Positions 11,090 through 22,690 of a stretch of DNA of 64,000 nt are shown one piece after another (position 1 is the stretch's first letter; each line of letters starts with the position of its first letter). A model generated the notes under the pieces. The model ran no database searches. It was not told where the DNA came from and saw nothing but the letters and a program-made list of their open reading frames with translations. Origin of the DNA: Notamacropus eugenii (Eukaryota > Chordata > Mammalia > Diprotodontia > Macropodidae). The position numbers were made by a program, and so were the translations under genes. The stretch spans positions 336,368,651 to 336,432,650 of the forward strand of contig NC_092874.1 in assembly GCF_028372415.1 (NCBI RefSeq). Direction: 5' to 3'.

Positions 11090-11995
11090 CAGGGGCCATT
11101 ATGGTCACATAATTTAAAACAATTCTCAGAAGAAACATAAACTATTAACAACCATATGAAAGATTGCTACAGAGTTCTAATAATAAGAGAAATTCAAGTT
11201 AAAACACCTCTGAGATTTGTCTCATCAGTAAATTGGTAAAGATGACAAATGATGGTATCTGTCTGTATCTGTCTGTCTGTCTACCAATAAAGCAATTTGT
11301 TTAGTCACTCTGATAGGAAACTATTTCATAAACGCAAACTAAATGCAAGGTAAATACAAAGTAAAATGACTAAGATTTCACCTCATCCATGAAAGTTAGT
11401 AAAAGAGATAGGAGCGGTCAGTTTGGGAAGACAGAAAATAAACAGCTAATGTAAGTATGAATTGGTCTCACCATTCTTAAAGTAATTTATTAAATTATAT
11501 TTTTAAAAAGTGACTAAAATGTTCATACTCTTCAACCCCACTACTATGCAGATGTCTCTAGGAAGTCCAAGGTAGAAAGGTCCAATAATATTTATTACAG
11601 CACTTCTTGTGGTTGCAAAGACTTCCTTGGGGGAGTATGCCTAGTAGTGGGATTGCTAGGAGAAAGGATATAGAAAAGTGGAGTCATTTTTCTTACATGA
11701 TTTCAACTAGCAATCCAGAATGCTCAGGCCATTTCTCAGCTCCAAAAACAGTGCATCAATGTGCCTGCTTTTACACAGCTCCTCCAACATTGATTGCTAC
11801 TGTATTTTCCATCGCTGTCAATTTGCATGGAGAAAGGTAAAATTTCAGTGGTTTTAATTTGCATTTACCTTACATATAATTTGCATTTACAAAGATGAAT
11901 GTGGAGGAATGACTAAACAAATTTTAGTATATAAATATAATAGAATAGTACTCTGCAATAAGAAACCAAGAATATGAAAAATTCAGAGAAAAAGA
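11090..11995. repeat. Old L1 relics, mixed orientation
   Basis: About 11105-11210 reads on the + strand like the L1 ORF2 segment around CAATTCTCAGAAGAAAC...GAGATTTGTCTCA (compare 15575-15680 in the intact copy). About 11690-11880 resembles the same part of L1 on the minus strand (GCTCCTCCAACATTGATTGC, TTAATTTGCATTTACC). About 11895-11995 again looks + strand (GGAATGACTAAACAAATTTTAGTAT). Rearranged and strongly decayed. Confidence 0.55.
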
Positions 11996-12214
11996 TATAA
12001 CAGATGTTTTGCTGGGTTCAAATGCATTCTCCCCATAGATGGGGAAAGTAATTATACATTCACTAAGAATTCTGGGACTTTTGGTTCACTTTCCTCTTCT
12101 TAGCCCTGGAGCAAATGGAAATGTCTTAGTCATGGGACCCTTTAAACTCATCTAGGGGAAAGAGAGAGATGGAGCTGAGCTGCTATGGGACTGAGTTGCT
12201 GCTGGAAGACACAG

Positions 12215-12500
12215 CAGCAATTATTCAATTCATGACCCCAGTTGGGGCTTTGTTGGCAAAGATGCTGGAGTTTGCCATTTCCTCCTTTTTTTTTTAATTT
12301 TTTTTTTTACAGATGGTCATTTTCCACCCTTGTAACAAAGGGAAGGGGGTGCATTTTACAAATGAAGAAATTGAGGCAAACAGGGTTAAGTGACTTGTTT
12401 AAGGGGACACACAACTAATAAGTGCCTGATATCGGATTTGAACTAAAATCTTCCTCATTCCAGGCACAGCTGTCTATTCACTATACCACCTAGCTGTCTC
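12215..12500 (-). repeat. tRNA-derived SINE with internal T-rich insertion
   Basis: Reverse-oriented copy of the SINE at 1-229: CCCAGTTGGGGCTTTGTTGG, TTGAGGCAAACAGGGTTAAG, GATTTGAACTAAAATCTTCC and CACTATACCACCTAGCTG. It is interrupted near 12283-12350 by a poly-T run and unrelated bases. Confidence 0.75.
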
Positions 12501-12719
12501 TAAAAATAGCATCAATGCTATTCATCAAATAATTCAGATATCCTGTTGAGTGACCACTCTTTTAAGAAATGCAGAAAATCTGTAAAAAGTTTTCTCTCTC
12601 CACCTCCTACTCTCTTCTCCTCTACAAGTACTACCTGGCATCTGCTTCTGATTTGTGTCTTCACTATGATCCTTTTATGCTGACTTGTGAAAGATGAAAT
12701 AAAGAGAGAGAAGGAAAGA

Positions 12720-12845
12720 GAGAAAGAGAAAGAGAAAAGGAAGGAAGGGAAGGAGGGAAGAAAGGAAGGAAGGAAGGAAGGAAGGAAGGAAGGAAGGAAG
12801 GAAGGAAGGAAGGAAGGAAGGAAGGAAGGAAGGAAGGAAGGAAGA
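12720..12845. repeat. (GGAA)n microsatellite
   Basis: Starts as GAAAGA and becomes perfect GGAA for about 80 bp. It ends about 50 bp upstream of the L1 insertion site. Confidence 0.95.
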
Positions 12846-12873
12846 GAAATCTAGTCAGTAAACCCCAAGTTAA

Positions 12874-15800
12874 TTGAACAGCTTCTGGCCATCAAGATTT
12901 ACCTTTCTTGAATATACCTTTTTCTCAGCGGTACATGGAACATTTACAAAAATTGACCATGTACTAGGACATAAAAATCTCACAATCCAGTGCAGAAAGG
13001 TAGAGATAATCAATGCATCCTTTTCAGATCATAATGCATTAAAAATTACATGTAATAAAAGGCCATGGAAAGAGAAACCAAAAATCAATTGGAAACTAAA
13101 TAATCTAATTCTAAAGAAGGATTGGGTTAAAGAAGAAATCATAGAAACAATCAACAACTTCATTCAAGAGAATGACAATAGTGAGACAACGTACCAAAAC
13201 TTATGGGACACTGCAAAAGCAGTTATTAGGGGAAGTTTTATATCTCTGAATGCTTACATAAATAAAATAGAGAAAGAGGAGATCAATGACTTAGGCTTGC
13301 AGTTGAAAAAGCTAGAAAAAGAACAAATTGAAAATCCCCAAGTAAATACCAAATTAGAAATACTGAAAACCAAAGGAGAGATTAATAAAATTGAAATAAA
13401 GAAAACTATTGAATTAATAAATAAAACCAATAGTTGGTTTTATGAAAAAACTAATAAAATTGATAAACCTTTGGTTAATCTGATCAAAAAAAAGAAAGAA
13501 GAAAACCAAATTACTAACATTAAAAATGAAAGGGGTGAACTCACCTCCAATGAGGAGGAAATTAAAACAATAAATAGAAACTACTTTGCCCAACTTTATG
13601 CCCACAAATTCGACAATCTAAACGAGATGGATGAATATTTTAAAAAATACAAATTGCCCAGATTAACAGAAGAGGAAGTTGAATACTTAAACAACCCCAT
13701 CTCAGAAAAAGAAATTGAACAAGCCATCAATGAACTCCCTAGGAAAAAATCTCCAGGGCCAGATGGATTCACAAGTGAATTCTATCAAACATTTAAAGAA
13801 CAGTTAATTCCAATACTACATACACTATTCTTGAAAATTGGGGAAGAAGGAGTCCTCCCAAATTCTTTCTATGATACAAATATGGTTTTGATACCCAAAC
13901 CAGGAAGAGACAAAACAGAGAAAGAAAATTATAGACCAATTTCCCTAATGAATATAGATGCAAAAATTTTAAATAAGATTTTAGCAAAACGAATACAGCA
14001 TCTTATCACGAGATTAATACATTATGATCAGGTAGGATTCATACCAGGACTACAGGGCTGGTTCAATATTAGGAAAACTATTAGCATTATCGACCACATC
14101 AACAACAAAGCTAACAAAAACCACATGATTATCTCAATAGATGCAGAAAAAGCTTTTGACAAAATACAACATCCATTCCTACTAAAAACATTGGAGAACG
14201 TAGGAATAAAGGGAACTTTCCATAAAATAATAAGCAGTATCTATCTAAAACCTTCAGCAAGCATTATATGCAATGGGGATAAGCTAGATGCATTCCCAAT
14301 AAGATCAGGGGTGAAACAAGGTTGTCCATTATCACCACTATTATTCAATATGGTACTAGAAATGTTAGCTGTAGCAATTAGACAAGATAAAGATATTCAA
14401 GGAATTAGAATAGCCAAAGAAGAAACTAAGTTATCACTCTTTGCAGATGATATGATGATTTACCTAGAGAATCCCAGAGATTCAAGTAAAAAATTACTTG
14501 AATTAATAAACAACTTTGGCAAAGTTGCAGGGTACAAAATAAACCCACACAAATCCTCTGCATTCCTATATATTAGCAACAAAGTTCAACAGCAAGAGAT
14601 AGAAAGAGAAATCCCATTTAAAGTTAGGGCAGACAGTATAAAATACTTAGGAGTCTACCTGCCAAAACAAACCCAGGGACTATATGAACACAATTACAAG
14701 ACACTTTTTGCACAAATAAACTCAGATTTAAGTAAGTGGAAAAACATTAGTTGCTCATGGGTAGGCCCTGCTAATATAATAAAAATGACAATTCTACCCA
14801 AATTAATATACTTATTTAGTGCCATACCAATTAAACTATCAGACAATTACTTTCTAGAGCTGGATAAAATAATATCAAAATTCATTTGGAAAAACAAAAG
14901 GTCCAGAATATCAAAGGGACTAATGAAAAGAAATGCTTGGGAAGGTGGCCTAGCGCTACCAGACCTTAAACTGTACTATAAAGCAGCAATTATCAAAACC
15001 ACTTGGTATTGGCTAAGAAACAGAGAGGTAGACAAGTGGAATAGACTTGGCACTCAAGATGCAGTAGGCAAGGAATATAGCAACCTTCTGTTTGATAAAC
15101 CCAAGGACCCCAGCTTCTGGGATAAGAACCCATTGTTTGACAAAAATTGCTGGGAAAACTGGATAACAGTGTGGCGGAAATTAGGCATAGACCCATACCT
15201 GACACCGTACACAAGAATAAAGTCCAAATGGGTACATGATTTAGGTATAAAGATTGATACCATGAACAAACTGGAGAAGCAAGGAATAGTGTATTTATCA
15301 GATCTATGGAGAAGGGAAGAATTCTTTACTAAAGGAGAGATAGAATGCATTATGAAATGCAAAATGGATAACTTTGATTACATTAAACTGAGAAGTTTTT
15401 GCACAACCAAACCCAATGCAACCAAAATCCGGAGGGATGTAGTAAATTGGGAAAAAATTTTTACAGCTAAGCTCGGGGATAAAGGCCTCATTTCTAGAAT
15501 ATATAGAGAACTGACCCAAATGTATAATCATACAAGTCATTCCCCAATTGATAAATGGTCAAAGGATATGAACAGGCAATTTTCAGAGGAAGAAATTAAA
15601 GCTATCTATAATCATATGAAAAAATGCTCTAAATCACTATTGGTTAGAGAGATGCAAATCAAAACAACTCTGAGGTACCACATCACACCTATAAGATTGG
15701 CAAACATGACAGAACAAGAAAATGATAAATGCTGGAGAGGATGTGGGAGAGTTGGAACACTAATTCATTGTTGGTGGAGCTGTGAGCGCATCCAACCATT

Positions 15801-16182
15801 CTGGAGAGCAATTTGGAACTATGCCCAAAGGGCTACAAAAATGTGCATACCCTTTGACCCAGCAATATCACTACTAGGACTATATCCCCAAGAGATCATA
15901 AAAATGGGAAAGGGTCCCACATGTACAAAAATATTTATAGCAGCACTCTATGTAGTTGCCAAAAACTGGAAGTCAAGGGGATGTCCATCAATTGGGGAAT
16001 GGCTGAATAAATTATGGTATATGAATGTAATGGAGTACTATTGTGCCATAAGAAATGATGAACAAGAAGACTTCAGAGAGGCCTGGAAGGACTTATATGA
16101 TCTGATGCTGAGTGAAAGGAGCAGAACCAGGAGAACTTTATGCACAGCAACAACCACAGTGTGTGAGAGTTTTTTCTGGTAG
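12874..16182 (+). CDS. L1 ORF2p, N-terminally truncated but open to its stop
   Basis: The frame is open for 1102 codons. The first 12 codons are host flank (the ATG at 12874 is fortuitous); L1 sequence begins at residue 13 ([12 protein letters not shown]), within the endonuclease, and keeps the C-terminal endonuclease block with SDHNAL. Reverse-transcriptase blocks follow in order: [39 protein letters not shown] (D423), [18 protein letters not shown] at 523-526 and YLGVYL. Catalytic aspartates D423, D525 and D526 are present. The C-terminal motif C953-X3-C957-X7-H965-X4-C970 is intact. In a complete element this protein nicks DNA and copies its own RNA at the target; here the missing N-terminus should abolish nicking. 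No host function is implied. Confidence 0.9.
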   Translation: MNSFWPSRFTFLEYTFFSAVHGTFTKIDHVLGHKNLTIQCRKVEIINASFSDHNALKITCNKRPWKEKPKINWKLNNLILKKDWVKEEIIETINNFIQENDNSETTYQNLWDTAKAVIRGSFISLNAYINKIEKEEINDLGLQLKKLEKEQIENPQVNTKLEILKTKGEINKIEIKKTIELINKTNSWFYEKTNKIDKPLVNLIKKKKEENQITNIKNERGELTSNEEEIKTINRNYFAQLYAHKFDNLNEMDEYFKKYKLPRLTEEEVEYLNNPISEKEIEQAINELPRKKSPGPDGFTSEFYQTFKEQLIPILHTLFLKIGEEGVLPNSFYDTNMVLIPKPGRDKTEKENYRPISLMNIDAKILNKILAKRIQHLITRLIHYDQVGFIPGLQGWFNIRKTISIIDHINNKANKNHMIISIDAEKAFDKIQHPFLLKTLENVGIKGTFHKIISSIYLKPSASIICNGDKLDAFPIRSGVKQGCPLSPLLFNMVLEMLAVAIRQDKDIQGIRIAKEETKLSLFADDMMIYLENPRDSSKKLLELINNFGKVAGYKINPHKSSAFLYISNKVQQQEIEREIPFKVRADSIKYLGVYLPKQTQGLYEHNYKTLFAQINSDLSKWKNISCSWVGPANIIKMTILPKLIYLFSAIPIKLSDNYFLELDKIISKFIWKNKRSRISKGLMKRNAWEGGLALPDLKLYYKAAIIKTTWYWLRNREVDKWNRLGTQDAVGKEYSNLLFDKPKDPSFWDKNPLFDKNCWENWITVWRKLGIDPYLTPYTRIKSKWVHDLGIKIDTMNKLEKQGIVYLSDLWRREEFFTKGEIECIMKCKMDNFDYIKLRSFCTTKPNATKIRRDVVNWEKIFTAKLGDKGLISRIYRELTQMYNHTSHSPIDKWSKDMNRQFSEEEIKAIYNHMKKCSKSLLVREMQIKTTLRYHITPIRLANMTEQENDKCWRGCGRVGTLIHCWWSCERIQPFWRAIWNYAQRATKMCIPFDPAISLLGLYPQEIIKMGKGPTCTKIFIAALYVVAKNWKSRGCPSIGEWLNKLWYMNVMEYYCAIRNDEQEDFREAWKDLYDLMLSERSRTRRTLCTATTTVCESFFW
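12894..12909 (+). repeat. Left target-site duplication of the L1
   Basis: AAGATTTACCTTTCTT is repeated exactly at 16572-16587, immediately after the L1 poly-A. The first L1 bases follow at 12910. Confidence 0.9.
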
Positions 16183-16571
16183 ACTTAGATTTTTGTAATA
16201 ACACAAGAACTTCTGAAAAAAAAAAAAATCCCAATGGTGGACCTCAAGGCAAAATGCCTTCCACACTCAGAGAGAGAAATATGGAAGTCACTCACATAAT
16301 GTAGCAGATCATGTTTGTGTATGTGTATCTGTTTGTGTATCATGTTCTGATTTGTTATACGGATTCTTTCATTTATCTTAGTCTGACTACACAGCATGAC
16401 TATAGTGAAAATATACTCAATAGGAAAGTATATGTAGAATCTATACAGAATTGTATGCAGTCGTGGGGAGGGAGGGAGGTAGTGGGGGGTGGGTGGGGAG
16501 GGATAAAATCGCAATTGTATGGCAGTGATTGTTAAACATTAAAAAAATAAAAAAATTAATTAAAAAAAAAA
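12910..16571 (+). mobile_element. 5'-truncated L1 retrotransposon
   Basis: About 3.66 kb of L1 that starts inside the ORF2 endonuclease coding sequence and runs through ORF2, a G-rich 3' UTR (GGGAGGGAGGTAGTGGGGGG near 16466) and an A-rich tail ending at the 16-bp duplication. The 5' UTR, ORF1 and the first part of ORF2 are missing, which is the usual result of incomplete target-primed reverse transcription. The uninterrupted ORF and exact duplication indicate a fairly recent insertion. It cannot move by itself, as it lacks ORF1, most of the endonuclease and the promoter. Confidence 0.93.
16183..16571 (+). repeat. L1 3' UTR and A-rich tail
   Basis: Begins after the TAG at 16180-16182, includes an A13 run near 16217, the G-rich polypurine tract and AATAAAAAAATTAATT ahead of the poly-A. 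Confidence 0.85.
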
Positions 16572-16587
16572 AAGATTTACCTTTCTT
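16572..16587 (+). repeat. Right target-site duplication of the L1
   Basis: Exact second copy of the 16 bp at 12894-12909. Confidence 0.9.
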
Positions 16588-16629
16588 TCTTTCTTTTCCA
16601 ATTCCTTCCTTCCTTCCTTCCTTTCTTTT

Positions 16630-16700
<71 letters not shown>

Positions 16701-16803
16701 GCCTTCCTTCCCTCCCTCCTTCCTTCCTTCCTTCCTTCCTTCCTTCCTTCCTTCCTTCCTTCCTTCCTTCCTTCCTTCCTTCCTTTCCTTTCTTTCTTTC
16801 TTC
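16588..16803. repeat. (TTTC)n and (TTCC)n microsatellite
   Basis: About 215 bp of pyrimidine repeats on the + strand. With the GGAA run at 12720-12845 it forms an inverted pair of simple repeats around the L1. Confidence 0.95.
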
Positions 16804-17261
16804 CCACCTTGAGGTCTAGAGCCTGCCTAGGGGTTTAATAAGTGGGTATGATTTTATTAATAATTCCTACATTTCTATTAACTTCATGGTAGGTGAAATT
16901 CCAAAGTGGACCTTGGAATTCTTCTTTCCTTCTAGAATAATTAATAATCAATTGTGTAGCAAAGGGTGGCCTATTAAATCTCCAATCCCAATGTAAGCAA
17001 GAGAGAGGAGGGACTGAGAAGGAGAGGATGGCACTCAGTCTTCTTATTTATCAAAAGGTATTAGAAAGGAAAATATTACCTCTTAGGACAGCGGAAAGGG
17101 ATAGGTATGTCTTGGGAGGATCCAATTCTTTCCCTTCCAGAAAGGAGACAAGAGAATAAGGAAAGGATAATTGGCTAGTCAATTTTTCTCTCGACAGTGA
17201 CACCTGCAGGTTACATGGGAAAACACATGAATTGAAGTCAGTAGAAGGGGAGGGGATTCTC

Positions 17262-17290
17262 ACACACACACATACACACACATATATAAA
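17262..17290. repeat. Short (CA)n / TA tract
   Basis: CACACACACACATACACACACATATATAA. Confidence 0.8.
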
Positions 17291-17514
17291 TGCATGTAAC
17301 TAGAACAATGTATATTGGTAGAAGAATAAAAGAAAATTGTAATACTGACCTGGAGAAGAGGTGCAAAAATGCACCCCTTTCTCTTTGTTACAAAGAAAAA
17401 AAATGACCGGATGCATTTGATGTGTTGGTTGGTTTTGCTTAATTTCCCCATTTCTTTTCTAAATTGTTTTCTTTCTATGTTTTTAATTCCATTTTTCGAG
17501 TGCTTTTATTTCTT

Positions 17515-17858
17515 AATTTTTGTTACAAGGAGAGGCTTTCTGGGTAGGGCAGGATATATTCTCCATCTCTTGCCTCCCGGCATTTTCCCTGGCCATTCCT
17601 CATGCCTGGAGAACTCTCCCTCCTCATCTTTGCTTACTGCCTTTTCTGGCTTCTTCTCAATCCCAACTAAACTCCCATCTTCCAATACTTCTCAATTCTA
17701 GTGCCTTCCCTCTCTTTGGACATATTTGCTTGTTGTCTACCCCATTAGACTGTTCTCTCCTTGAAAGCAGAGACTATTTTGTCCCTCCTTTTGCATCCCC
17801 AGTGCTTATCACAGTGCCTAATGCATAACTGGTGCTTAATAAATGTTGATTGACTTCA
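17515..17858 (+). repeat. L2 LINE 3' end
   Basis: Contains CCCTGGCCATTCCTCATGCCTGG, CTGGCTTCTTCTCAATCCC, CATTAGACTGTTCTCTCCTTG, CATCCCCAGTGCTTATCACAGTG and the end GGTGCTTAATAAATGTTGATTGAC, in the order expected of L2. Confidence 0.85.
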
Positions 17859-17939
17859 GAAATAAAAGGTATAAATAAAACATTAAAAGAAAATGAAAAT
17901 AAATACCATTTAATATTGATATGACTAAATTGAGTTATT

Positions 17940-18035
17940 ACTGGGATTCATTTTCTTCATCTATAAAATTAAAGTATTGAACTAGAAGCGCTCTGAGGTC
18001 TCTTGTAGCTCTAACTCTAGGTCCCTTAATCCTAC
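17940..18035 (+). repeat. MIR-like SINE tail
   Basis: CATTTTCTTCATCTATAAAATTAAAG then CTCTGAGGTCTCTTGTAGCTCTAA. The next L1 inserted directly into its 3' end. Confidence 0.6.
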
Positions 18036-18051
18036 AATACTCTCATCTTCC

Positions 18052-18845
18052 ATGTGGAACACTAATTCACTGTGGGTGGAGCTATGAGCTGATCCAACCA
18101 TTCTGGGAGAGCAATTTGGAACTATGCCCAAAGTGCTATAAAAATGTGCATAACCTTAGATCCAGCAATATCACTTCTAGGACTGTATCTCAAAGAGATC
18201 AAAGAAATGGGAAAGGGACCCACAGGTACAAAAATATTTATAGCAGCTCTCTTTGTGGTGGCCAAAAACTGAAAATTAAGGGGATGCCCATCAATTGGGG
18301 AATGGCCGAACAAGTTGTGGTATATGAATGTAATGGAATACTATTGTGCTATAAGAAACAATGAACAGGAAGACTTCAGAGAAGCCTGGAAAGATTTATA
18401 TGATCTGATGCTGAGTGAAAGGAGCAGAACCAGCTCAACCACAGTGTTCGAGAAATTTTTCTGGTAGACTTTGTCCTTCATAGCAATGCAAGGACCTAAA
18501 AAATTCCCAGTGGACTCTTGAGACAAAATGCCTTCAACATTCAGAGAAAGAACTATGGAATTGGATCGTAGAATGAAGCAGACCATTTTCTTTTGTATTA
18601 TGTTTTTTGTTGTTGTTGTTGTTGTTGTTGTATGGTTTCTCTCATTCATTTTAATTCTTCTGTGCAACAAGACTAAGGTGAAAATATATTTAATAGGAAT
18701 GTATGTGTAGAACCTATATAAGATTGTACACCGTCTTGGGGAGAGAGTAGTGAGGGAGGGGGGAAGGAGAAGGAAGGAGAGGAAAAGATCTAAGATATAT
18801 GGAAGTGATTGTAGAACACTGAAAGCAAATAAAATAATTTTTAAA
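18052..18845 (+). mobile_element. 5'-truncated L1, 3' end only
   Basis: About 0.8 kb: the last part of ORF2 (CACTAATTCACTGTGGGTGGAG is the Cys/His-motif region, matching 15750-15780), then the 3' UTR with a (GTT)n run at 18604-18630 and an A-rich end. It is flanked by AATACTCTCATCTTCC at 18036-18051 and again at 18846-18861. ORF2 here is broken by stops and frameshifts, so it is older than the copy at 12910. Confidence 0.92.
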
Positions 18846-18861
18846 AATACTCTCATCTTCC

Positions 18862-19520
18862 TCAAATTATTATTCTGCCTCAGGAATTGGGATGGTGGTG
18901 GTTTGAACAATAGTTAGAGAATAATAGATAATTACTATCATGTCTTACTCCTCTCCCTCATCAAGGAAAAGACCCAAGATTGGGTTAAAATCATCAAGAA
19001 AGACAAAACTGTGGGATAGGAGAGAAACAAGACCTTCAGTTCTTTTGCGCTAATCAGAGAATTCAGGTTGAGCCATTTTGTGTAGGGAGCAGGAGAGACA
19101 TATTAGCAGCCATTTTGCCCCTCCCTCATCCACTTTTCTTCCCCCCCTGAGACTGAGAACATTGAGCTGGGTGGAGAAGACAGATGTGACCAGGAGTTAA
19201 GGTCCAGAAAAATAGCCAGTGAGATGAATCTGGATTAGTTAGCTGAGCTAGAAAGCTTCTAAAAGCCTCGTTGACTGGTTAAAAGACCAGAAAAATGAAT
19301 CCACTGTCCCACCCTTCCTCTGCTGCTTTCACTGTTCAGGACCCAGGGTGGTGCCCTGGACCCCAGTGCTTATTCCCATATGCCCTTTCCATAACCTATG
19401 ATCCTAGGAGGAGGATCTGAGATGTGGTCATGTGGGGTGCCCATACAGGAGCTGAATCTCTTCCCTTTGCATTTTTGTGATGTTAAATAAACTCTATGTC
19501 CTTAGAAAGTTTATTGCTGG
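18862..19520. other. Intergenic, nothing recognised
   Basis: No supported gene or repeat. Confidence 0.4.
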
Positions 19521-19524
19521 TATG

Positions 19525-19625
19525 ATACATATATATATATAATATATTTATAATATATTTTGTATATTATATATTTAAATAAATATATAATATACATATA
19601 TAAATATATAATATAAAATAAATAA
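19525..19625. repeat. AT-rich (TATAT/AATAT) tract
   Basis: Low-complexity alternation of A and T for about 100 bp. Confidence 0.9.
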
Positions 19626-22330
19626 ATACAAAGGGTCAAGAATGGACTGGGAAATTTCTAAGCTATTGGGTAGTGGATTTAGATTTTCCTATTTTAATAA
19701 TTCTGAGCATATTTTTATATCAACCCCTCCAGGAACAGGGAAGCAAACAATGTTTGAATTATTAAGGAGCTGTCTGAGGTACACAGACAGTAAGTGACCG
19801 CTCACTTAGCTACGAAGTATGAGAAGAAAATTGACCTATGTCTTAACTTCAAACCTAGTACACTTTTAGGCTCTACCTTAATACCAAACCAAACATCTCC
19901 AAGTCCCAGATGCCATTTTGTGACATATGTTGCTCACCTGAAGGTAGGACCAAAAATTCAAAAGGATTTCGGTTTTTTCTCCATCAGTTCAAAGAGTCCC
20001 AAGGCTGGCATAATCCGACCTCCTAGCCGATCCAAATCCTGAGATATTTTTATCCCCTCCAGGGCCAAGATAAAGAAAAAGCTAAAAGCCATAGAGTTTT
20101 TAGTGAGATAGCAACTGCTTGTATTCATGGGATGGATTCATCTGAACTCATGAAAATATGTGTTATATTTGTTTCTCTGAATTTTTCACATTCTTAGTTT
20201 CTTATAGTACAATAGTGTTGCATTATATTTATGTATCACAGTTTGTTTAGTCATTCTTCAATCAATGGGTACTGACTTTATAAATGCAAATCAAATACAA
20301 GGTGTAAACTATGGACAGTAATGTTACCATCTATGAATGACGATAGAGATAAGGGGAATTCGATTCAACTCAGTTTGCTTCAACACATATTTGCAACTAC
20401 TACTCTGTTCAGAGGATTGGGCTAGACACTGGGCAAAAGACGAAATTTTAAATTGACCCTTGTCCTCATAGACATACATTAATAACCATGATTTGTAGAA
20501 AGATATGGGCAATACTGCCATATGAAAAAGTGTGCGTGACTGAGATATATAATGATCGAGGAGACACCCATATCAATGAAATCACAGGTCTATAAGAATT
20601 ATGTGAAATCATAGGTACAAATGGTCATTGTCTCCTGGGAAAATCAGGGAAAACTTCCTGGAGGAGCTGAGTTGTACTTTAAATAATTGAGAGAAATTCA
20701 ACAGGTTGGGGGCATAGGAACAAAGCCTAAGGAAATGGAAGAAGACGAAAGAAAAATGTCAGTTTTCTCTTCATTTTTCTTAGAGTTACTGCTTTTTTAA
20801 ATAGGGAATCTCACCTCAGAGAATAAAGGAACTTTAACTTTTCCCCTACCTCCCACTAGCTTCCTTGGCAAAATATACCTGGAAATAAACCAGTTGTCTC
20901 TCCTGCCTATAAGTATTTCATATGAATTTAAGAAAAAAAAAAACTAAAAAGAGTGCTTAACATTACTAGGAATGCTTGGGGATGCCGGGTAGCAATTAAT
21001 CTTAAGTCTTCCTAAGATGTGAAAATGAGGGTAGACAAGAAAAGAGTACTTTCCATCTTTTGAATGTTATAGAGGAAAAAAGCCTTGAGGAGGAGAGGTC
21101 ACTTTCTTCAAGAACCTCTTTCTGTGGCTCATCTGAGTTCAGTCATTGGGAAAAACTACCTCCCTCTCTTGTGAAAAGTAGCTCACCAGCACTGAGTGCC
21201 TTCTGGGGCAGAAAGTACATCTGGGGAGAATTCCAAATCCACAGAAGGGTCCCAGATTTGTAATTTTACCTGGACTTCTTCTGCATTATGCTAAGAATAA
21301 ATGTTTTCTTGGTCCATTTCAGAGATGTTTGATTTCTATGATTTTTTTATAATGAGCTTATTTCAGCAAGTAAAGCAAATGCCTTTATATTTCACTTTGG
21401 AATTCATTATGTAAATTACCTTATATATATGTGTATATACACCTATCTATATCTAATCATCTATCTCCACCTACATATATATGCATCATACACACATACA
21501 GACACACATGTATATAATGAGAGTACCCCCAAGATTAGTATGTCTGTTTTCTATGAGTAACCTTACCAGGCAGGTGCACTGGACAAAGAGTAAGCCTGTT
21601 TGCCAAAAGGAGCCATTAGGGAGCTTGTAATGAGCCAACATCTTGCTCACTCCCAGATGCCTTTGCTGGTGGCTGATCTTGCGGAGCTGTGCACCTCAAA
21701 CTGGCCTAAACTAGCCTTGTCATCAACTGTTCCTACAAACCAGTCTGCTTCTGTGTGCCACCTGTTCCCGAAAAGGACTGTCCACTCTAATCCTTCCCAG
21801 AACCTCCACTTCTTGGTTTTCAAGCATAAATTACCCCTGCCTCTCCTAGGCTACAGGCTTTCTTGTACCTTGTCCTTAGGTGCCTCACCACTATTGTCTA
21901 CTTTTTCTTCTAAGAGAACCTTTCTGCTTTCAACTCAACTTGTATTTCTGGGCATGTGAGGGATGAGCTTCACCTGGTTGACAATCTATCTATGTAGTAG
22001 CCATAAGCTTAACATGGACATTATGTCATTGGTTGTAATAGCATGCAGTGGCATTATAATGATGGGCATTTACATATTGTGTTAAAGTTTGCCAAGAGTT
22101 TTACACAGTTTATTTTATTTGGATGATTATGGTCCATGATACTGTTTTGAGCTTATACTTGGTGAAAAATTCACTCTTATACTCTTGAAGTCATGGCCTA
22201 AATGACAAAAGGGCCTTTTTTATTAGCAACTATGGAGAAGGAAAAAAAACCCACTGATATTCTAGCAGAACTGGATTAAATTTATGTCAATTTTTGATTG
22301 GGTTAATAAAAGGAAAGTAAGGCTTCTGGA
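19626..22330. other. Intergenic; possible old LINE relics, no gene
   Basis: About 20345-20720 resembles decayed L2 on the minus strand (GGCTAGACACTGGGCAAAAGAC; CTTCCTGGAGGAGCTGAGTT). A TA/CA-rich simple tract lies at 21420-21515. The open frame at 21600-21959 has no homology, splice context or codon pattern that I can defend. Confidence 0.35.
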
Positions 22331-22334
22331 AAGG

Positions 22335-22690
22335 GAACTGAGTCCACAGAGTATCTCTAGTTTCAATTCAATCACTTATTGAATCACTGAATCCCTCATT
22401 TAAAAAAGTTACCTCTCTTCTCTGTGCCTTAATTTCTCTACCTGTGAAATGGGTTTAAGGGATATGATAACTGTCTTCAAGTATTTTCAAATATTTGAAG
22501 GGTGGTCCTGTGAAAGGGGGACTAAACTTGCTTGGCTCCGGGGAGCAAGGGGCATAGGTTGCAGAGCTGCAAATTTAGGATAAACTTATGGAAAAACTTC
22601 CTAACAATTAAGAACTGCCCAAATGTTCCCCTCACTAGAGGTTCTCAAGCAAAGGCATCACAGATAAGCTGGACAGCTTTTAAAATTACA
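22335..22690 (+). repeat. MIR-like piece followed by CR1/L3 3' end
   Basis: 22335-22475 has a MIR-like core (CTGTGCCTTAATTTCTCTACCTGTGAAATGGG). 22476-22690 shows the CR1/L3 3' blocks: CAAATATTTGAAGGGTGGTCCTGTG, GGATAAACTTATGGAAAAACTTCCTAACAATTA and TCTCAAGCAAAGGCATCACAG. Confidence 0.7.

Noticed and set aside
21600-21959. 119-codon open frame in the upstream intergenic region
   Set aside because: No recognisable domain, no conserved neighbour and no splice or promoter context.
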